Positions 6,743-15,377 are shown, counted from the first letter of the stretch. The stretch is DNA of 64,000 bases from an uncultured Alphaproteobacteria bacterium (GCA_934271715.1 CAKQRZ010000010.1:1-64000); one strand, 5' to 3'. Made by a program: numbers and translations. Notes: generated from the sequence alone by a model not told the origin.

Positions 6743-8182
6743 ATGAAAAAATTTTATGGCGTGCTGGCTGCTTTATTGTTGACGGGATGCGCTGCCGATA
6801 AGGCGCCGTCAGATTTGCCGGTGGAAAATTTGTATAACAACGCTTTTGATGATTTACAAAAAACAAAATATAAAAAAGCCGCCGAAGAATTTGAACAGGT
6901 GGAAATAGAACATCCTTATTCGCAATGGGCGGTAAAGGCCAAGCTGATGGGGGCCTATGCTTATTATAAAAATGAAGATTACGATGATGCAGTTTTGGCG
7001 CTTGACCGTTTTATAAAGTATCATCCCGGCAATAAGGATGTTGCGTATGCGTATTATCTGAAAGGTATGTGCTACTATAATCAAATTTCTTCTGCCGATA
7101 AAGACCAGGCTGACACAGAAAAAGCCGAAGAAGCGTTTAATCGTCTGATTATGCTGTTTCCAAATAGTGAATATGCCGCCGATGCCCGTAAGAAAGTTAA
7201 TCTGACAGAAGATTATAAAGCCGGACAAGAGATGATTATCGGACGCTATTATTTGAATAATGGTAATTATTTATCAGCCTTGAATCGTTTTAATGTTGTG
7301 TTGGAAAATTATCAGACCACAGTTCAAATAGAAGAAGCTTTATATCGTCAGGTAGAAATTTATGGCATTTTGGGTTTGAATAAATATGCTGCCGGATACT
7401 ATAAAATTTTACATAACAATTATCCGGATGGCATCTGGACGGCAAAGGCCTCTAAAGTTATGGAAAAAATCAACAAAGCTCCGGTGAAAAAAGCAGAAAC
7501 TCCGAAAGCTGCGGAAGAGGTCAAAGAGGAAACTTCAGGCAGCTGGTTTAGTTGGTTCAAATCTGACGAACAGCCGGAAGAAGTAAAGGCAGAAGCCCCG
7601 AAAGCTGTAGAAGAAGCCAAAGAGGAAACTTCAGGCAGCTGGTTCAGCTGGTTAAAATCTGACGAGCAGCCGGAAGAAGTAAAGACAGAAGCACCGAAAG
7701 CTGCGGAAGAAGCCAAAGAGGAAACTTCAGGCAGCTGGTTCAGCTGGTTAAAATCTGACGAGCAGCCGGAAGAAGTAAAGACAGAAGCTCCGAAAGCTGC
7801 GGAAGAAGCCAAAGAGGAAACTTCAAGCAGCTGGTTCAGCTGGTTTAAATCTGATGAGCAGCCGGAAGTCAAAGCAGAAACTCCGAAAAAAGAAGCTGAA
7901 GAAGTAAAAGAAGAAACTTCAAACAGCTGGTTTAGTTGGTTCAAATCCAACGAACAGCCTCAAAGAGAGGAAGATGATACTTCAAGCAGTTGGTTTAGTT
8001 GGTTCAAATCTGACGAACAGCCGGATGTTGCTGTAGAGGAAATTGCCGTTGAGGTGGAAAAAGAACAGCCTCAAACTGAAATGGTGAAAACCGAAGAAAA
8101 AGAGCCGGTAAATAGTGTTAAAGTTTCGCAAAAAGCTCAGGTTGGGGATATTATCAGCAGCAACCGGAAAGGTAAAAAATAA
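6743..8182 (+). CDS. bamD: outer-membrane assembly lipoprotein BamD with a long repetitive C-terminal extension
   Basis: This is a lipoprotein of 479 residues. The signal peptide ends in LLTGC, with lipidated Cys16. Residues about 28-245 are the TPR domain (YNNAFDDLQKTKYKKAAEEF..., HPYSQWAVKAKL, YAYYLKGMCYY) that acts in the BAM complex. Residues about 250-425 hold six copies of an (S/N/G)SWFSW(F/L)KS(D/N)EQP module. The first five are spaced exactly 96 bases (32 residues), with acidic/Lys/Ala-rich linkers between; the last is spaced 63 bases. BamD is usually about 240-280 residues, so this tail is unusual. The ATG at 6743 follows the lpxC stop by four bases. It overlaps recN by one base. Confidence 0.9.
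   Translation: MKKFYGVLAALLLTGCAADKAPSDLPVENLYNNAFDDLQKTKYKKAAEEFEQVEIEHPYSQWAVKAKLMGAYAYYKNEDYDDAVLALDRFIKYHPGNKDVAYAYYLKGMCYYNQISSADKDQADTEKAEEAFNRLIMLFPNSEYAADARKKVNLTEDYKAGQEMIIGRYYLNNGNYLSALNRFNVVLENYQTTVQIEEALYRQVEIYGILGLNKYAAGYYKILHNNYPDGIWTAKASKVMEKINKAPVKKAETPKAAEEVKEETSGSWFSWFKSDEQPEEVKAEAPKAVEEAKEETSGSWFSWLKSDEQPEEVKTEAPKAAEEAKEETSGSWFSWLKSDEQPEEVKTEAPKAAEEAKEETSSSWFSWFKSDEQPEVKAETPKKEAEEVKEETSNSWFSWFKSNEQPQREEDDTSSSWFSWFKSDEQPDVAVEEIAVEVEKEQPQTEMVKTEEKEPVNSVKVSQKAQVGDIISSNRKGKK
7508..8022. repeat. 96-bp tandem repeats inside bamD
   Basis: The SWFSW-encoding units begin at 7541, 7637, 7733, 7829, 7925 and 7988. The second and third units are nearly identical in DNA. Such repeats are prone to copy-number change by recombination or slippage, which would stay in frame because 96 is a multiple of three. 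Confidence 0.85.
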
Positions 8183-9843
8183 TGTTAAAATCTTTATCAA
8201 TTAGAAATGTTGTTTTGATTGATAAATTGGACTTAGACTTCCAAAACGGTTTTAGTGTTTTGAGCGGTGAAACCGGCGCCGGCAAGTCTATTTTGCTTGA
8301 TTCGGTCGGGTTGCTGCTGGGCAAGCGCGCCGAAGTCGGAATGATTCGCAGCGGCTGCGACAAGCTTTCGGTCTGCGGCAGTTTTGAAATTGCCGATAAA
8401 AAAGGCGAATTGGCAGCGCTATGCGCGGAATATGATTTTGATTTTGACCATGAAATCATCATCAAACGCACGCTGAACCAAGACGGCAAGGGTAAAATAT
8501 TTTTTAACGACCAGCCGATTACGCAAAAACTCTTAAAAGAAATCGGCGGTTATTTAGTGGAAATTCACGGACAGTTTGATAATCAAGGGCTGCTTAATCC
8601 GGCAACACATTTAAGCGTGCTGGATAATTACGGCGCTTATCCCGAAAAAATCGCCGCGATGAAAGCGGCTTTTGCTGTATATAAAAAAGCCAAGGACGAC
8701 CGTGTTAATGCCGAGGCTAAAATTGCCCAAGCCAAAGCCGATGAAGAAAATCTACGGCATTGGGTGGATGAGTTCCAAAAAATGCAGCCGCGGGAAAATG
8801 AGCCCGAAGAGCTGGAAGAAAAGCGCCGGCAAATGATGAATGCCGAAAAAATTTTAGAAAATTTAGATACGGCTTACAAAGCAATGGTGCAGGGCGGTGT
8901 GCAAAGTTCGCTGCGTCAGGCACAAGCGGCAATCTCCCGGGTAAATGCTTTGCTGAACGGCAAATTTGACAATATTTATGCTTTGCTGGATACGGCGCTG
9001 GTAAATGCCGATGAAGCAAGCGAAGAAATTGAAACGGCTTCTAACGAGGTCAGCCTGAACCAAAATGAGCTGGACGCGGTGGAAGAGCGCTTGTTTGCCT
9101 TAAAGGCCTTGGCGCGCAAGCATAACACTACAGTAGAAGAATTGCCGCAGGTGTGGGCACAGATGGAAGACAGTCTGCAGAATTTGACCCGCGGCGAAGA
9201 AAATATTGAAAGCCTGTGTAAACTTGAAGAAGCGGCCTATAAGGACTATGTTAAAAAAGCAACGGAGGTCAGCCAAGCCCGTTTGGCGGCAGCGCTGCGT
9301 CTGGACGGAAAAATCCAAGCCGAACTGCCGGATTTGAAAATGGGAAAAGCCCGTTTTATGACGCAGATTTCCACTAAGCCGGAAAATCTCTGGAACGAAA
9401 ATGGACGCGATGAAGTTTGCTTTATGGTTTCCACCAATCCGAATACGCCGTATGGTTCAATCAGCAAAATTGCTTCCGGCGGCGAGCTGGCGCGCTTTAT
9501 GCTGGCTCTAAAGGTTAATTTAGCGCAAAGCTCGCAGGTTGAAACCATGATTTTTGACGAGGTTGATACCGGTATCGGCGGAGCAACGGCTCAGGCGGTT
9601 GGCGAAAAACTGGCTAAGCTCGGCGAGCAGGTGCAGGTTTTGGTGGTTACGCACTCTCCGCAGGTGGCGGCGCAGAGCAAATATCATTATAAGGTGGAAA
9701 AAACAACAGTTGATAATGTGACAACAACTTCTTTGCGCGAATTATCAGCTGCGGAAAAAACGGAAGAAGTGGCGCGAATGCTTTCGGGTGAACATATTAC
9801 CGACGAGGCGAGAGCGGCGGCAAAAGTTTTGATAGGAGCTTAA
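8182..9843 (+). CDS. recN: DNA repair protein RecN
   Basis: The 553-residue SMC-like ATPase acts in double-strand break repair. Walker A is GETGAGKS (29-36). The ABC signature lies in KIASGGELARFMLAL, and Walker B is MIFDEVDTGIGG. A central coiled coil rich in Glu, Lys and Ala separates them. The start ATG overlaps the bamD stop (TAATG). The lpxC-bamD-recN order is common in alphaproteobacteria. Confidence 0.95.
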   Translation: MLKSLSIRNVVLIDKLDLDFQNGFSVLSGETGAGKSILLDSVGLLLGKRAEVGMIRSGCDKLSVCGSFEIADKKGELAALCAEYDFDFDHEIIIKRTLNQDGKGKIFFNDQPITQKLLKEIGGYLVEIHGQFDNQGLLNPATHLSVLDNYGAYPEKIAAMKAAFAVYKKAKDDRVNAEAKIAQAKADEENLRHWVDEFQKMQPRENEPEELEEKRRQMMNAEKILENLDTAYKAMVQGGVQSSLRQAQAAISRVNALLNGKFDNIYALLDTALVNADEASEEIETASNEVSLNQNELDAVEERLFALKALARKHNTTVEELPQVWAQMEDSLQNLTRGEENIESLCKLEEAAYKDYVKKATEVSQARLAAALRLDGKIQAELPDLKMGKARFMTQISTKPENLWNENGRDEVCFMVSTNPNTPYGSISKIASGGELARFMLALKVNLAQSSQVETMIFDEVDTGIGGATAQAVGEKLAKLGEQVQVLVVTHSPQVAAQSKYHYKVEKTTVDNVTTTSLRELSAAEKTEEVARMLSGEHITDEARAAAKVLIGA

Positions 9844-11649
9844 ATGCCTGATATTAAGCATGGTATAGAAGTTATAAAAAACAATGTCAAAATTGCTCCG
9901 GTTAATCCCGGAGTTTATCGTATGCTGGATAAAAACGGCAAAGTTTTGTATGTGGGTAAAGCTAAAAGCATTAAAAAAAGAATTGTCGCCTACACGCATT
10001 TTGACAAGCTGCCCGACCACATAAAACGTATGGTTTCCGAGGTAGACCGCATGGAATTTATTATTGTGGAAAATGAGGCGAAAGCTTTGCTGATGGAAAA
10101 TGATTTAATCAAAAAGCTTGAGCCTAAATATAATATCTTGCTGAAAGATGATAAAACTTTTCCGCATTTGATGATAAATCTGCAGGACGAGTTTCCTGCT
10201 TTGCGCAAAAGCCGCGGCGCCCGCCGTGACCGGTGCAAATATTTCGGTCCGTTTGCCAGCGCTTCGGCCGTTAATAATGTGATGGATTTAGTGCAGAAAG
10301 CCTTTCATCTGCGCTCCTGCCGCGATAGTGTTTTCAATAACCGCGAGCGCCCGTGCATGCTGTATCAAATCAAGCGCTGCAGCGCGCCGTGCGTGGGCAA
10401 AATCAGCAAAGAAGAATATCGGCAGCTGGTTAATGAAGTGGTGGCGTTCTTGGAGGGCAAAGATACGGCGCTGAAAGATGAGCTTTCGGCGCAGATGCAG
10501 AAAGCCAGCGATGAAATGAACTACGAACTGGCGATTGTTCTGCGTGACAGAATCCGCGCTTTGAGCAGTATTCAGGGCGGGGCGAATGTTGAATATGCCA
10601 ATATTCAGTCGGTTGACGCGGTGGCGGCGGTTAAATATAAAAATATGGTCTGCATTCAGGTGTTTTTTGTGCGGGCAGGGCAGAACTGCGGCAATATTCC
10701 GTATTTTCCAAAACAAGCGGCGGAGATGTCGGAAGCTGAGATTTTGGAGGGCTTTTTAAGCACATTTTACGCCGAACATGCCGCACCGAAAGAAATATTG
10801 ATTTCCGAACCTTTGGAAAATACGGAATTTTTAGAAAAAGCCTTGGGCTGTGCTATCAGTTATTATCAAAAAGGCAACAAGGCTAAGCTGATTGAGCGAG
10901 CCAGAGAAAACGCCAAAGCGGCGATAGAGCGCAAGTTGGCCGAAACGGCAACCGTTGAATCTAATCTTTATGAAATGCAGCGTTATTTTGATTTGCCTCG
11001 TTTGCCGCAGCGCATAGAAATTTATGATAACTCGCACAATCAGGGCAGCTTTGCCGTTGGTGCTATGGTAGTGGCCACGCCGGAGGGCTTTGATAAAAAA
11101 TCATACCGCACTTTCAATATTAAATATACCGAAAATACGCACGACGATTTTGCCATGATGAAAGAAGTTTTAATCCGCCGCTTTGAGCATATGGCGCCGG
11201 AAAACCGCCCTGATGTGATTTTGCTGGACGGCGGCTTGGGGCAGCTGCATGCCGTGCATGAGGCGCTGGCCGGCTATGATTTGAGCGGTATCACGATTAT
11301 CGCCATTTCCAAAGGTCCGGAACGCAATGCCGGAAAAGAATTTTATCATGTTTTGGGGTGCGAAAGCTTTGCTTTGCCGTATCAGTCGCCGATTGCTTTT
11401 TATCTGCAGAATCTGCGCGATGAAGCGCACCGCTTTGCCATTGGCACGCACCGTAAAAAACGCGCAAAATCAATATATAAGTCGCGGATTGATGAAATTG
11501 AGGGTATTGGTGCCAAACGCAAGCGCGACCTGCTGAATTTTTTCGGTTCGGTAGAGCAAATTAAAGAGGCCGGTCTGCAGGATATTATGAAAGTTGCCGG
11601 AATCAGTAAAAAAACAGCGGAAAAGATATATAACTACTTCCATAATTAA
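9844..11649 (+). CDS. uvrC: excinuclease ABC subunit C
   Basis: The 601-residue nuclease makes dual incisions in nucleotide excision repair. The N-terminal GIY-YIG domain is PGVYRMLDKNGKVLYVGKAK (residues about 22-41). A cysteine cluster RPCMLYQIKRCSAPCVG follows. The UVR motif is near residues 205-240. An RNase H-like nuclease region contains EIYDNSHNQGSFAVGAMVV. A C-terminal helix-hairpin-helix reads IEGIGAKRKRDLLNFFGS. It starts immediately after the recN stop. Confidence 0.96.
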   Translation: MPDIKHGIEVIKNNVKIAPVNPGVYRMLDKNGKVLYVGKAKSIKKRIVAYTHFDKLPDHIKRMVSEVDRMEFIIVENEAKALLMENDLIKKLEPKYNILLKDDKTFPHLMINLQDEFPALRKSRGARRDRCKYFGPFASASAVNNVMDLVQKAFHLRSCRDSVFNNRERPCMLYQIKRCSAPCVGKISKEEYRQLVNEVVAFLEGKDTALKDELSAQMQKASDEMNYELAIVLRDRIRALSSIQGGANVEYANIQSVDAVAAVKYKNMVCIQVFFVRAGQNCGNIPYFPKQAAEMSEAEILEGFLSTFYAEHAAPKEILISEPLENTEFLEKALGCAISYYQKGNKAKLIERARENAKAAIERKLAETATVESNLYEMQRYFDLPRLPQRIEIYDNSHNQGSFAVGAMVVATPEGFDKKSYRTFNIKYTENTHDDFAMMKEVLIRRFEHMAPENRPDVILLDGGLGQLHAVHEALAGYDLSGITIIAISKGPERNAGKEFYHVLGCESFALPYQSPIAFYLQNLRDEAHRFAIGTHRKKRAKSIYKSRIDEIEGIGAKRKRDLLNFFGSVEQIKEAGLQDIMKVAGISKKTAEKIYNYFHN

Positions 11650-11689
11650 AAAAAATGGTCTATGTTAATGTAGATTTAACGTTATTTCT

Positions 11690-12421
11690 ATGGGGGATAC
11701 CTTGTATAATTTACCTAATATTTTGACGATTTCCAGAATCGTGGTTATACCGCTCATTTTCATGTCTATTTATTTTACATCGTATGCGTGGGCTATGCTG
11801 GCGGGAATTTTGTTTGTCGCCGCGTCTATCACGGACTATCTGGACGGCTATTTAGCCAGAGCTTGGAATGAAACTTCTGCTTTTGGGCGCTTGTTGGACC
11901 CTATTGCCGATAAATTGCTGGTAGCGACGGCTTTGGTGGTTATTTTAGCAAAGCCGAATATGTATTCTTTGAACATTACCATAATTCCGGCGTTTGTGAT
12001 TTTGTGCCGTGAAATTTTAGTTTCAGGCTTGCGTGAATTTTTGCGCGAAGTTAATGTCGGTCTTCCGGTAACCAAGCTGGCTAAATGGAAAACCGCTTTT
12101 CAAATGACGGCTTTAGCGATGATGTTGTTTAAAGATTTGTGGATCGGCTGGAGCTATACCGGCGAATTTTTGCTCTGGGTTGCTGCAACTTTGACCTTTA
12201 TTACCGGCTATCAGTACTATCAGAAAAGCTTGGATTATGTTAAAGCCGAGGAAGCTAAAAAGGTAAAAGAAGTTAAAGGCGTGGTAATTGAAGAGCCGGT
12301 TGCCGCCGCTGTTAAAACAGCCAAAAAAACTGCTGCTAAAAAAAGTGAGGCAAAAAGTTCTGTAAAAAAATCCGCTGGCAAAAAGAAAGCTCCGGCTAAA
12401 AAGGCTAAAACTGCAAAATAA
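11690..12421 (+). CDS. pgsA: CDP-diacylglycerol-glycerol-3-phosphate phosphatidyltransferase with a Lys/Ala-rich tail
   Basis: This integral membrane enzyme of phosphatidylglycerol synthesis has the CDP-alcohol phosphotransferase signature in DYLDGYLARAWNETSAFG and LLDPIADK. About five membrane segments lie in residues 1-180. Residues about 190-243 form an extension rich in Lys and Ala (AKKTAAKKSE, KKKAPAKKAKTAK) resembling histone H1-like tails, which is not part of the usual 180-190 residue family. The extension would be cytoplasmic and strongly basic. Order uvrC-pgsA is typical of alphaproteobacteria. Confidence 0.92.
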   Translation: MGDTLYNLPNILTISRIVVIPLIFMSIYFTSYAWAMLAGILFVAASITDYLDGYLARAWNETSAFGRLLDPIADKLLVATALVVILAKPNMYSLNITIIPAFVILCREILVSGLREFLREVNVGLPVTKLAKWKTAFQMTALAMMLFKDLWIGWSYTGEFLLWVAATLTFITGYQYYQKSLDYVKAEEAKKVKEVKGVVIEEPVAAAVKTAKKTAAKKSEAKSSVKKSAGKKKAPAKKAKTAK

Positions 12422-12434
12422 TTCGGAGCAAGCG

Positions 12435-13124
12435 ATGGTAAAAGACTGTCCGCACATTTTGGTAATTGATGATGACACGCGTTTACGCAGCCTGCTGCAG
12501 CGCTATTTGCAGGAAAACGGGTTTGCCGTGAGCGGTGCCAAAGATGCCGAAAATGCGCGGATGTTTTTACAGCAATATCAGTTTAATCTGCTGATTGTGG
12601 ATGTGATGATGCCGGGGGAAAGCGGTATTGAGTTTTTGCAGAAACTGCGCCGCGATAACAATGTTCCGGCGATTGTTCTGACCGCCATGGGCGACACCGC
12701 CGACCGCATAGCCGGTTTGGAGGCAGGGGCTGATGACTATCTGCCAAAGCCGTTTGAACCTAAGGAATTGGTGCTGCGTATCAATAATATTCTGCGGCGG
12801 GTTCCGGCCGATAATGCGCAGGCTAAACAGCTGCTGAATATCGGGGCTTTTTCGTACGATTTAGAAAAAAAAGAGCTGGTGGACGGAAACGGAGAAATAG
12901 TGCATATCACTCCGGTAGAACAGTCTATTTTGAATATTTTAGGCGCCAAAAGCGGACAGATTTTTACGCGTGAGCGTTTGGCAGAGCTGCTGGGAGCCGG
13001 GCAGAATTCCCGCTCTATAGATGTGCAGATTACGCGCTTGCGCAAAAAAATAGAAACCGATTCAAAAAATCCGCGCTATCTGCAGACGGTGCGCGGCAAA
13101 GGTTATATGTTGTTAACAGAATAG
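12435..13124 (+). CDS. OmpR-family response regulator
   Basis: The 229-residue protein has a receiver domain with phosphoacceptor Asp56 in LLIVDVMMPGESG and Lys in PKPFEPKEL. It ends in a winged-helix domain with QNSRSIDVQITRLRKKIE and TVRGKGYML. The sensor kinase gene follows after nine bases, so the pair forms an operon. Similarity is to OmpR-like envelope regulators. The signal is unknown. Confidence 0.9.
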   Translation: MVKDCPHILVIDDDTRLRSLLQRYLQENGFAVSGAKDAENARMFLQQYQFNLLIVDVMMPGESGIEFLQKLRRDNNVPAIVLTAMGDTADRIAGLEAGADDYLPKPFEPKELVLRINNILRRVPADNAQAKQLLNIGAFSYDLEKKELVDGNGEIVHITPVEQSILNILGAKSGQIFTRERLAELLGAGQNSRSIDVQITRLRKKIETDSKNPRYLQTVRGKGYMLLTE

Positions 13125-13133
13125 GAGAAAACT

Positions 13134-14489
13134 ATGCGAGTCAAATTTCCAAGAAAAGTAGAAAGTTTTTTAGTCGCTCTGCGCCGCAGATTGCTGCCGA
13201 GAAGCCTGTTTTTCCGCACCATGCTGCTAATTTTTATACCGCTTATTGTGGTGCAGGTGGTGTCAATTTATGCGTTTTTGGACGGCAACTGGACCAAGGT
13301 TGGCAAAAAGCTGTCCGATAACCTGACAGCAAATATGGCGTTTGTGATGAAAATGCATGATGAAAATCCGGATTTTTCCCGCGTGCAGGAAATGGCTTCT
13401 TCTATTTACGGCTTGGATGTCAGCTATTATGACAATGAAAGCAAGCATTCGGTTTGGCGTAAAAATAAAAAGGAAAATCCGCTGGTTACCGGCTTTTTGA
13501 ATGAGTCTCTGCATCAGCAGTTCCCTATGGCGAATACCGAGATATTTTTGGGCAAGCATCGCTCCAGCCTTAATATTTTGGTAGATACCGAGCAAGGTTT
13601 GTATGTTTTCAACACTTCGGTTAAAAATATTTTCAGCAGCTCAATTTTCGGTTTTGTATTGTGGATGATTGGCACATCTCTGCTGCTGTTTGTGGTAGCT
13701 GTGCTGTTTTTGCGCGTGCAAGTCCGCTCTATTTCACAGCTTGCCGCCGCAGCTGAGGATTTCGGTAAGGGTATCAATACCAAGTTTAAGCCTTTCGGCT
13801 CTATAGAAGTCCGCCGCGCCGGTTTGGCTTTTACTAAAATGAAAGAGCGCATTATGCGTCAGATTTCAGAAAAAACACAGATGCTGGCCGGTGTTTCGCA
13901 TGACTTGCGTACTCCGCTCACCCGCATGAAGCTGCAAATGGCAATGCTGCCGGATTCTAAAGAAAATCAGGAGTTTGTGCAGGATATCAATGAAATGGAA
14001 AAAATGCTGGACGGCTATCTGTCATATGTCAGCGGCGAGGGCGGAGAAAAGTCGTCTTTTGTTGATGTTAATGAGATGATTTCCAGCATTATCAACAAAT
14101 ACCGCAAAAATTCTAACGCCATGATCCGCTATTCCACCAACTATGACGTCAGCGCTATTCAAGGCCGTGAACAGGCTCTGCGCCGCGCCTTTACAAATGT
14201 GATTGAAAATGCTTTTCATTACGGCAAAACTATAGCCGTAAAGCTGGAAAGCGACGACAAGCGCTTGGAATTGTCTGTAGACGATGACGGTCCGGGGATT
14301 CCTGCCGATAAGCGCGATGATGTATTTAAGGCGTTTTATCGGGTTGAGGGTTCGCGCAACAAAGAGACCGGCGGCGTCGGCTTAGGTTTGGCAATTGCCA
14401 AAGATGTGGTTGTTTCGCACGGCGGCACCATTACTCTGGGAGACAGCGACTTAGGAGGTTTGAGAGTTCTCATTAGTATTCCCTTGTAA
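13134..14489 (+). CDS. EnvZ-like sensor histidine kinase
   Basis: The 451-residue membrane kinase has transmembrane segments near 27-48 and 170-194 flanking a periplasmic domain of about 120 residues, then a HAMP-like linker. The phosphorylation site is His256 in AGVSHDLRTPLTRMK. The ATPase domain shows the N box (NVIENAFHYG), G1 (VDDDGPGIP) and G2 (GGVGLGLAIAK). It is the partner of the regulator just upstream. A ribosome-binding site AGGAG precedes its ATG. Confidence 0.92.
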   Translation: MRVKFPRKVESFLVALRRRLLPRSLFFRTMLLIFIPLIVVQVVSIYAFLDGNWTKVGKKLSDNLTANMAFVMKMHDENPDFSRVQEMASSIYGLDVSYYDNESKHSVWRKNKKENPLVTGFLNESLHQQFPMANTEIFLGKHRSSLNILVDTEQGLYVFNTSVKNIFSSSIFGFVLWMIGTSLLLFVVAVLFLRVQVRSISQLAAAAEDFGKGINTKFKPFGSIEVRRAGLAFTKMKERIMRQISEKTQMLAGVSHDLRTPLTRMKLQMAMLPDSKENQEFVQDINEMEKMLDGYLSYVSGEGGEKSSFVDVNEMISSIINKYRKNSNAMIRYSTNYDVSAIQGREQALRRAFTNVIENAFHYGKTIAVKLESDDKRLELSVDDDGPGIPADKRDDVFKAFYRVEGSRNKETGGVGLGLAIAKDVVVSHGGTITLGDSDLGGLRVLISIPL

Positions 14490-14534
14490 GGGACTGAGTA
14501 GAATACGCCGTTATCTTGGCTACGGCGGGTAATA

Positions 14535-14642
14535 GGGAAACTCGGCTAATGGTCTACTACTTTTAACTTTTTGTGCTTGTGTACTATTATGTACACAAGC
14601 ACAAAAAGTTAATGCGTATTAGCCTCATTATCCGAGTTTCCG
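14535..14642. repeat. nested palindrome downstream of the two-component operon
   Basis: The inner palindrome (14563-14584 with 14591-14612) is a perfect 22-base stem with a six-base loop, centred on GTGTAC-TATTAT-GTACAC. Outside it, GGAAACTCGG (14536-14545) pairs with CCGAGTTTCC (14632-14641), and CTAAT pairs with ATTAG. A related palindrome lies at 50131-50170. It could terminate the kinase operon or be a mobile palindromic element. Confidence 0.7.
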
Positions 14643-14692
14643 CAAGCTTGTGTCGGTTGCTGGAAAAACTCTGAAGTTCCGTTTCCAGCACT

Positions 14693-14774
14693 AAACCCGA
14701 AACGTCATACTTGTTGCCGCACCCCGCAGGCTGTGGCAGACGAGTATCCATGACCTTGCTGCCAAAGGCAACGC
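14693..14774. repeat. 82-bp dispersed repeat, copy 1
   Basis: AAACCCGAAACGTCATACTT...GGCAACGC closely matches 39678-39759 in length and sequence. The second copy is translated within the leader of a prepilin gene (reading VMDTRLPQPAG on the minus strand). Here the same frame is open but no gene is evident, so an 82-codon minus-strand ORF is regarded as a by-product of the repeat. Confidence 0.7.
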
Positions 14775-14835
14775 TTCTTTGTTCTATTGCTACTTGTTGG
14801 CGAGCGGTATTTATAATAAAAAATACAGAATACAA

Positions 14836-14859
14836 AACGGCGGAATTTCTCCCGCCGTT
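14836..14859 (-). terminator. terminator of small toxin-like mRNA 1
   Basis: AACGGCGG (14836-14843) pairs with CCGCCGTT (14852-14859). On the minus strand it follows the peptide stop and is followed by TTTTGT. Confidence 0.65.
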
Positions 14860-14868
14860 CCAATATTT

Positions 14869-14934
14869 TTAGCCCTTACGAACTACAAAATATATTTTGA
14901 GTTTGCGAATAACAATAATCAATTTAATTATCAT
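14869..14934 (-). CDS. 21-residue basic/hydrophobic peptide, candidate type I toxin 1
   Basis: An ATG at 14934, preceded by AAAGGAAC, encodes MIIKLIIVI-RKLKIYFVVRKG and stops at TAA. It is hydrophobic at the N-terminus and basic at the C-terminus. A divergent copy in opposite orientation (15378-15443) differs at the DNA level, but the peptide changes are conservative (I/L/V and K/R exchanges), which suggests selection on protein sequence. A promoter at 15138-15110 would give a 5' UTR of about 169 bases covered by an antisense RNA. The size and layout resemble type I toxins; no sequence family is recognised. Confidence 0.55.
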   Translation of the reverse strand: MIIKLIIVIRKLKIYFVVRKG

Positions 14935-14996
14935 TAGTTTGTTCCTTTAAAAAACTAAGAACAAAGCCAAACTCGTACACATATTTTTACAAACTA

Positions 14997-15025
14997 TTGA
15001 CATTCATAAAAATACATGCTATCTT
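14997..15025 (+). promoter_or_regulatory. promoter of antisense RNA 1
   Basis: TTGACA (14997-15002), 17 bases, TATCTT (15020-15025). A transcript from about 15032 would run opposite to the toxin-1 5' UTR. Confidence 0.65.
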
Positions 15026-15031
15026 AACTCT

Positions 15032-15110
15032 AGAATAAAGTTAAGAACGGTTTAACTTTGTTCTTATGGTTAAGAAATTTGTCCGGTCTAGTCTACCGGA
15101 CTATTTTTGT
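15032..15110 (+). ncRNA. candidate antisense antitoxin RNA 1
   Basis: The predicted transcript contains a hairpin AAAGTTAA...TTTAACTTT and ends in a terminator, GTCCGGT/ACCGGAC (15081-15101) followed by TATTTTTG. It is fully complementary to the predicted first 70 or so bases of the leftward toxin-1 mRNA. This is the arrangement of cis-encoded type I antitoxin RNAs. Confidence 0.55.
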
Positions 15111-15138
15111 ATATATATGATAATTATTTTATTGTCAA
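15110..15138 (-). promoter_or_regulatory. promoter of toxin-like mRNA 1
   Basis: On the minus strand TTGACA (15138-15133), 17 bases, TATATA (15115-15110). Predicted start near 15103, reading toward the ORF at 14934. Confidence 0.6.
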
Positions 15139-15185
15139 ATTTATTCGCCTAAACATTTGCACTCATCAAGAAATCCATACCGTCA

Positions 15186-15214
15186 TTGACAAGTAAAATA
15201 CTATCAGATATAAA
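15186..15214 (+). promoter_or_regulatory. promoter of toxin-like mRNA 2
   Basis: TTGACA (15186-15191), 17 bases, TATAAA (15209-15214), close to the sigma70 consensus. Predicted start near 15221, giving a 5' UTR of about 157 bases before the GTG at 15378. Confidence 0.65.
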
Positions 15215-15292
15215 CAATAACGTCCGGCGCTGGAACGCTGGACGTTGTTTTAACTTCAAGAAAGGTTAAACCCTGTTTTTAACTCATCTCTG
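15212..15292 (-). ncRNA. candidate antisense antitoxin RNA 2
   Basis: A minus-strand promoter TTGACA (15327-15322), 17 bases, TATATT (15304-15299) would start RNA near 15292. The RNA contains GGTTTAAC/GTTAAAAC and ends in the hairpin AACGTCCAGCG/CGCCGGACGTT (15246-15219) followed by ATTGTTTAT. It overlaps the 5' end of the rightward toxin-2 mRNA. Its organisation mirrors antisense RNA 1. Confidence 0.55.
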
Positions 15293-15298
15293 TAGTTA

Positions 15299-15327
15299 AA
15301 TATAGCCTTTTTTTACGTGTTTGTCAA
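15299..15327 (-). promoter_or_regulatory. promoter of antisense RNA 2
   Basis: On the minus strand TTGACA (15327-15322), 17 bases, TATATT (15304-15299). Confidence 0.65.
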
Positions 15328-15377
15328 GTTAATAGGTTTGGGTTTAGCTCTTCTTCTTTTTTAGAGGAGAAAAGAGC

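Noticed and set aside
7420..7950. 176-codon Ser-rich minus-strand ORF
   Set aside because: It is the antisense reading of the bamD 96-bp repeats; the repeats keep the opposite frame open.
7508..8022. CRISPR array
   Set aside because: The regular 96-bp periodicity is protein-coding repeat; there are no short identical repeats with unique spacers anywhere in the window.
14587..14835. 82-codon minus-strand ORF
   Set aside because: It is made of the GTGTAC palindrome and the 82-bp dispersed repeat, with no ribosome-binding site or domain.
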